In this document: in pieces, positions 15,889-15,921 of the stretch | Numbering within the stretch: the stretch's first letter is position 1 | Layout of the letters: the number at the start of each line of letters is the position of its first letter | DNA from: Candidatus Poribacteria bacterium | Lineage (GTDB): Bacteria; Poribacteria; WGA-4E; WGA-3G | DNA: 15,921 nt | Assembly: GCA_009842375.1 (NCBI GenBank) | Contig: VYFM01000608.1 | Span: 1-15,921, forward strand | Direction of reading: 5' to 3' | Notes under the pieces: model-generated | The model's database searches: none | What the model was told of the DNA's origin: nothing | Seen by the model: the letters and a program-made list of their open reading frames with translations, nothing else | Translations under genes and position numbers: made by a program

Positions 15889-15921
15889 TTCCACCTCCTA
15901 AACCTATATAAATACTGATAT

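Overview
The window holds four long genes and one possible tiny one. It looks like bacterial genome sequence from a Candidatus Poribacteria-type lineage (marine or sponge-associated). The basis is the C-terminal motif NYPNPFNPETWIPYQL of the 1610-residue secreted protein and the KLTTTWSELK-like tail of the 1578-residue one. I associate both with Poribacteria from memory; no search was run. No rRNA, tRNA, CRISPR array, integrase or transposase gene was seen.

Left part (1-5408): a replication-type module. A plus-strand primase-helicase (39-2252) faces a minus-strand protein (2667-5408) that has a possible primase-like N-terminal region, a DinG-like helicase C-terminal lobe and two winged-helix regions. 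The 414-bp gap between their 3' ends is the most unusual DNA here. It holds 13 copies of the hexamer GTGTCC (7 in one orientation, 6 in the other), an 80-bp-period direct repeat of 38 bp, several inverted repeats and an AT-rich core. The arrangement resembles an iteron-type origin or a primase/partition recognition array next to its own replication gene. That function is inferred, not shown.

Middle and right part (5591-15551): two giant secreted proteins on the minus strand, each with a signal peptide. The first (1610 aa) is a string of about ten Ig-like modules, a six-blade YWTD-type propeller, a dockerin-like calcium-binding pair and a FlgD-Ig/T9SS-like sorting tail. The second (1578 aa) has Ig-like modules, three lamin-tail-type domains and an FN3-like end with a different C-terminal tail. 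Both are probably cell-surface or matrix proteins.

The 1578-aa gene has a textbook sigma70-type promoter (TTGACA, 18 bp, TATAAT). It is followed by a leader of about 235 nt that can form stems, a possible pseudoknot and a terminator-like hairpin before the start codon, making it a candidate cis-regulatory RNA. Between the two surface-protein genes lies a cluster of palindromes: a REP-like element, a terminator-like hairpin and a 104-bp inverted repeat. At the right edge, a 21-codon minus-strand ORF has a very strong Shine-Dalgarno sequence.
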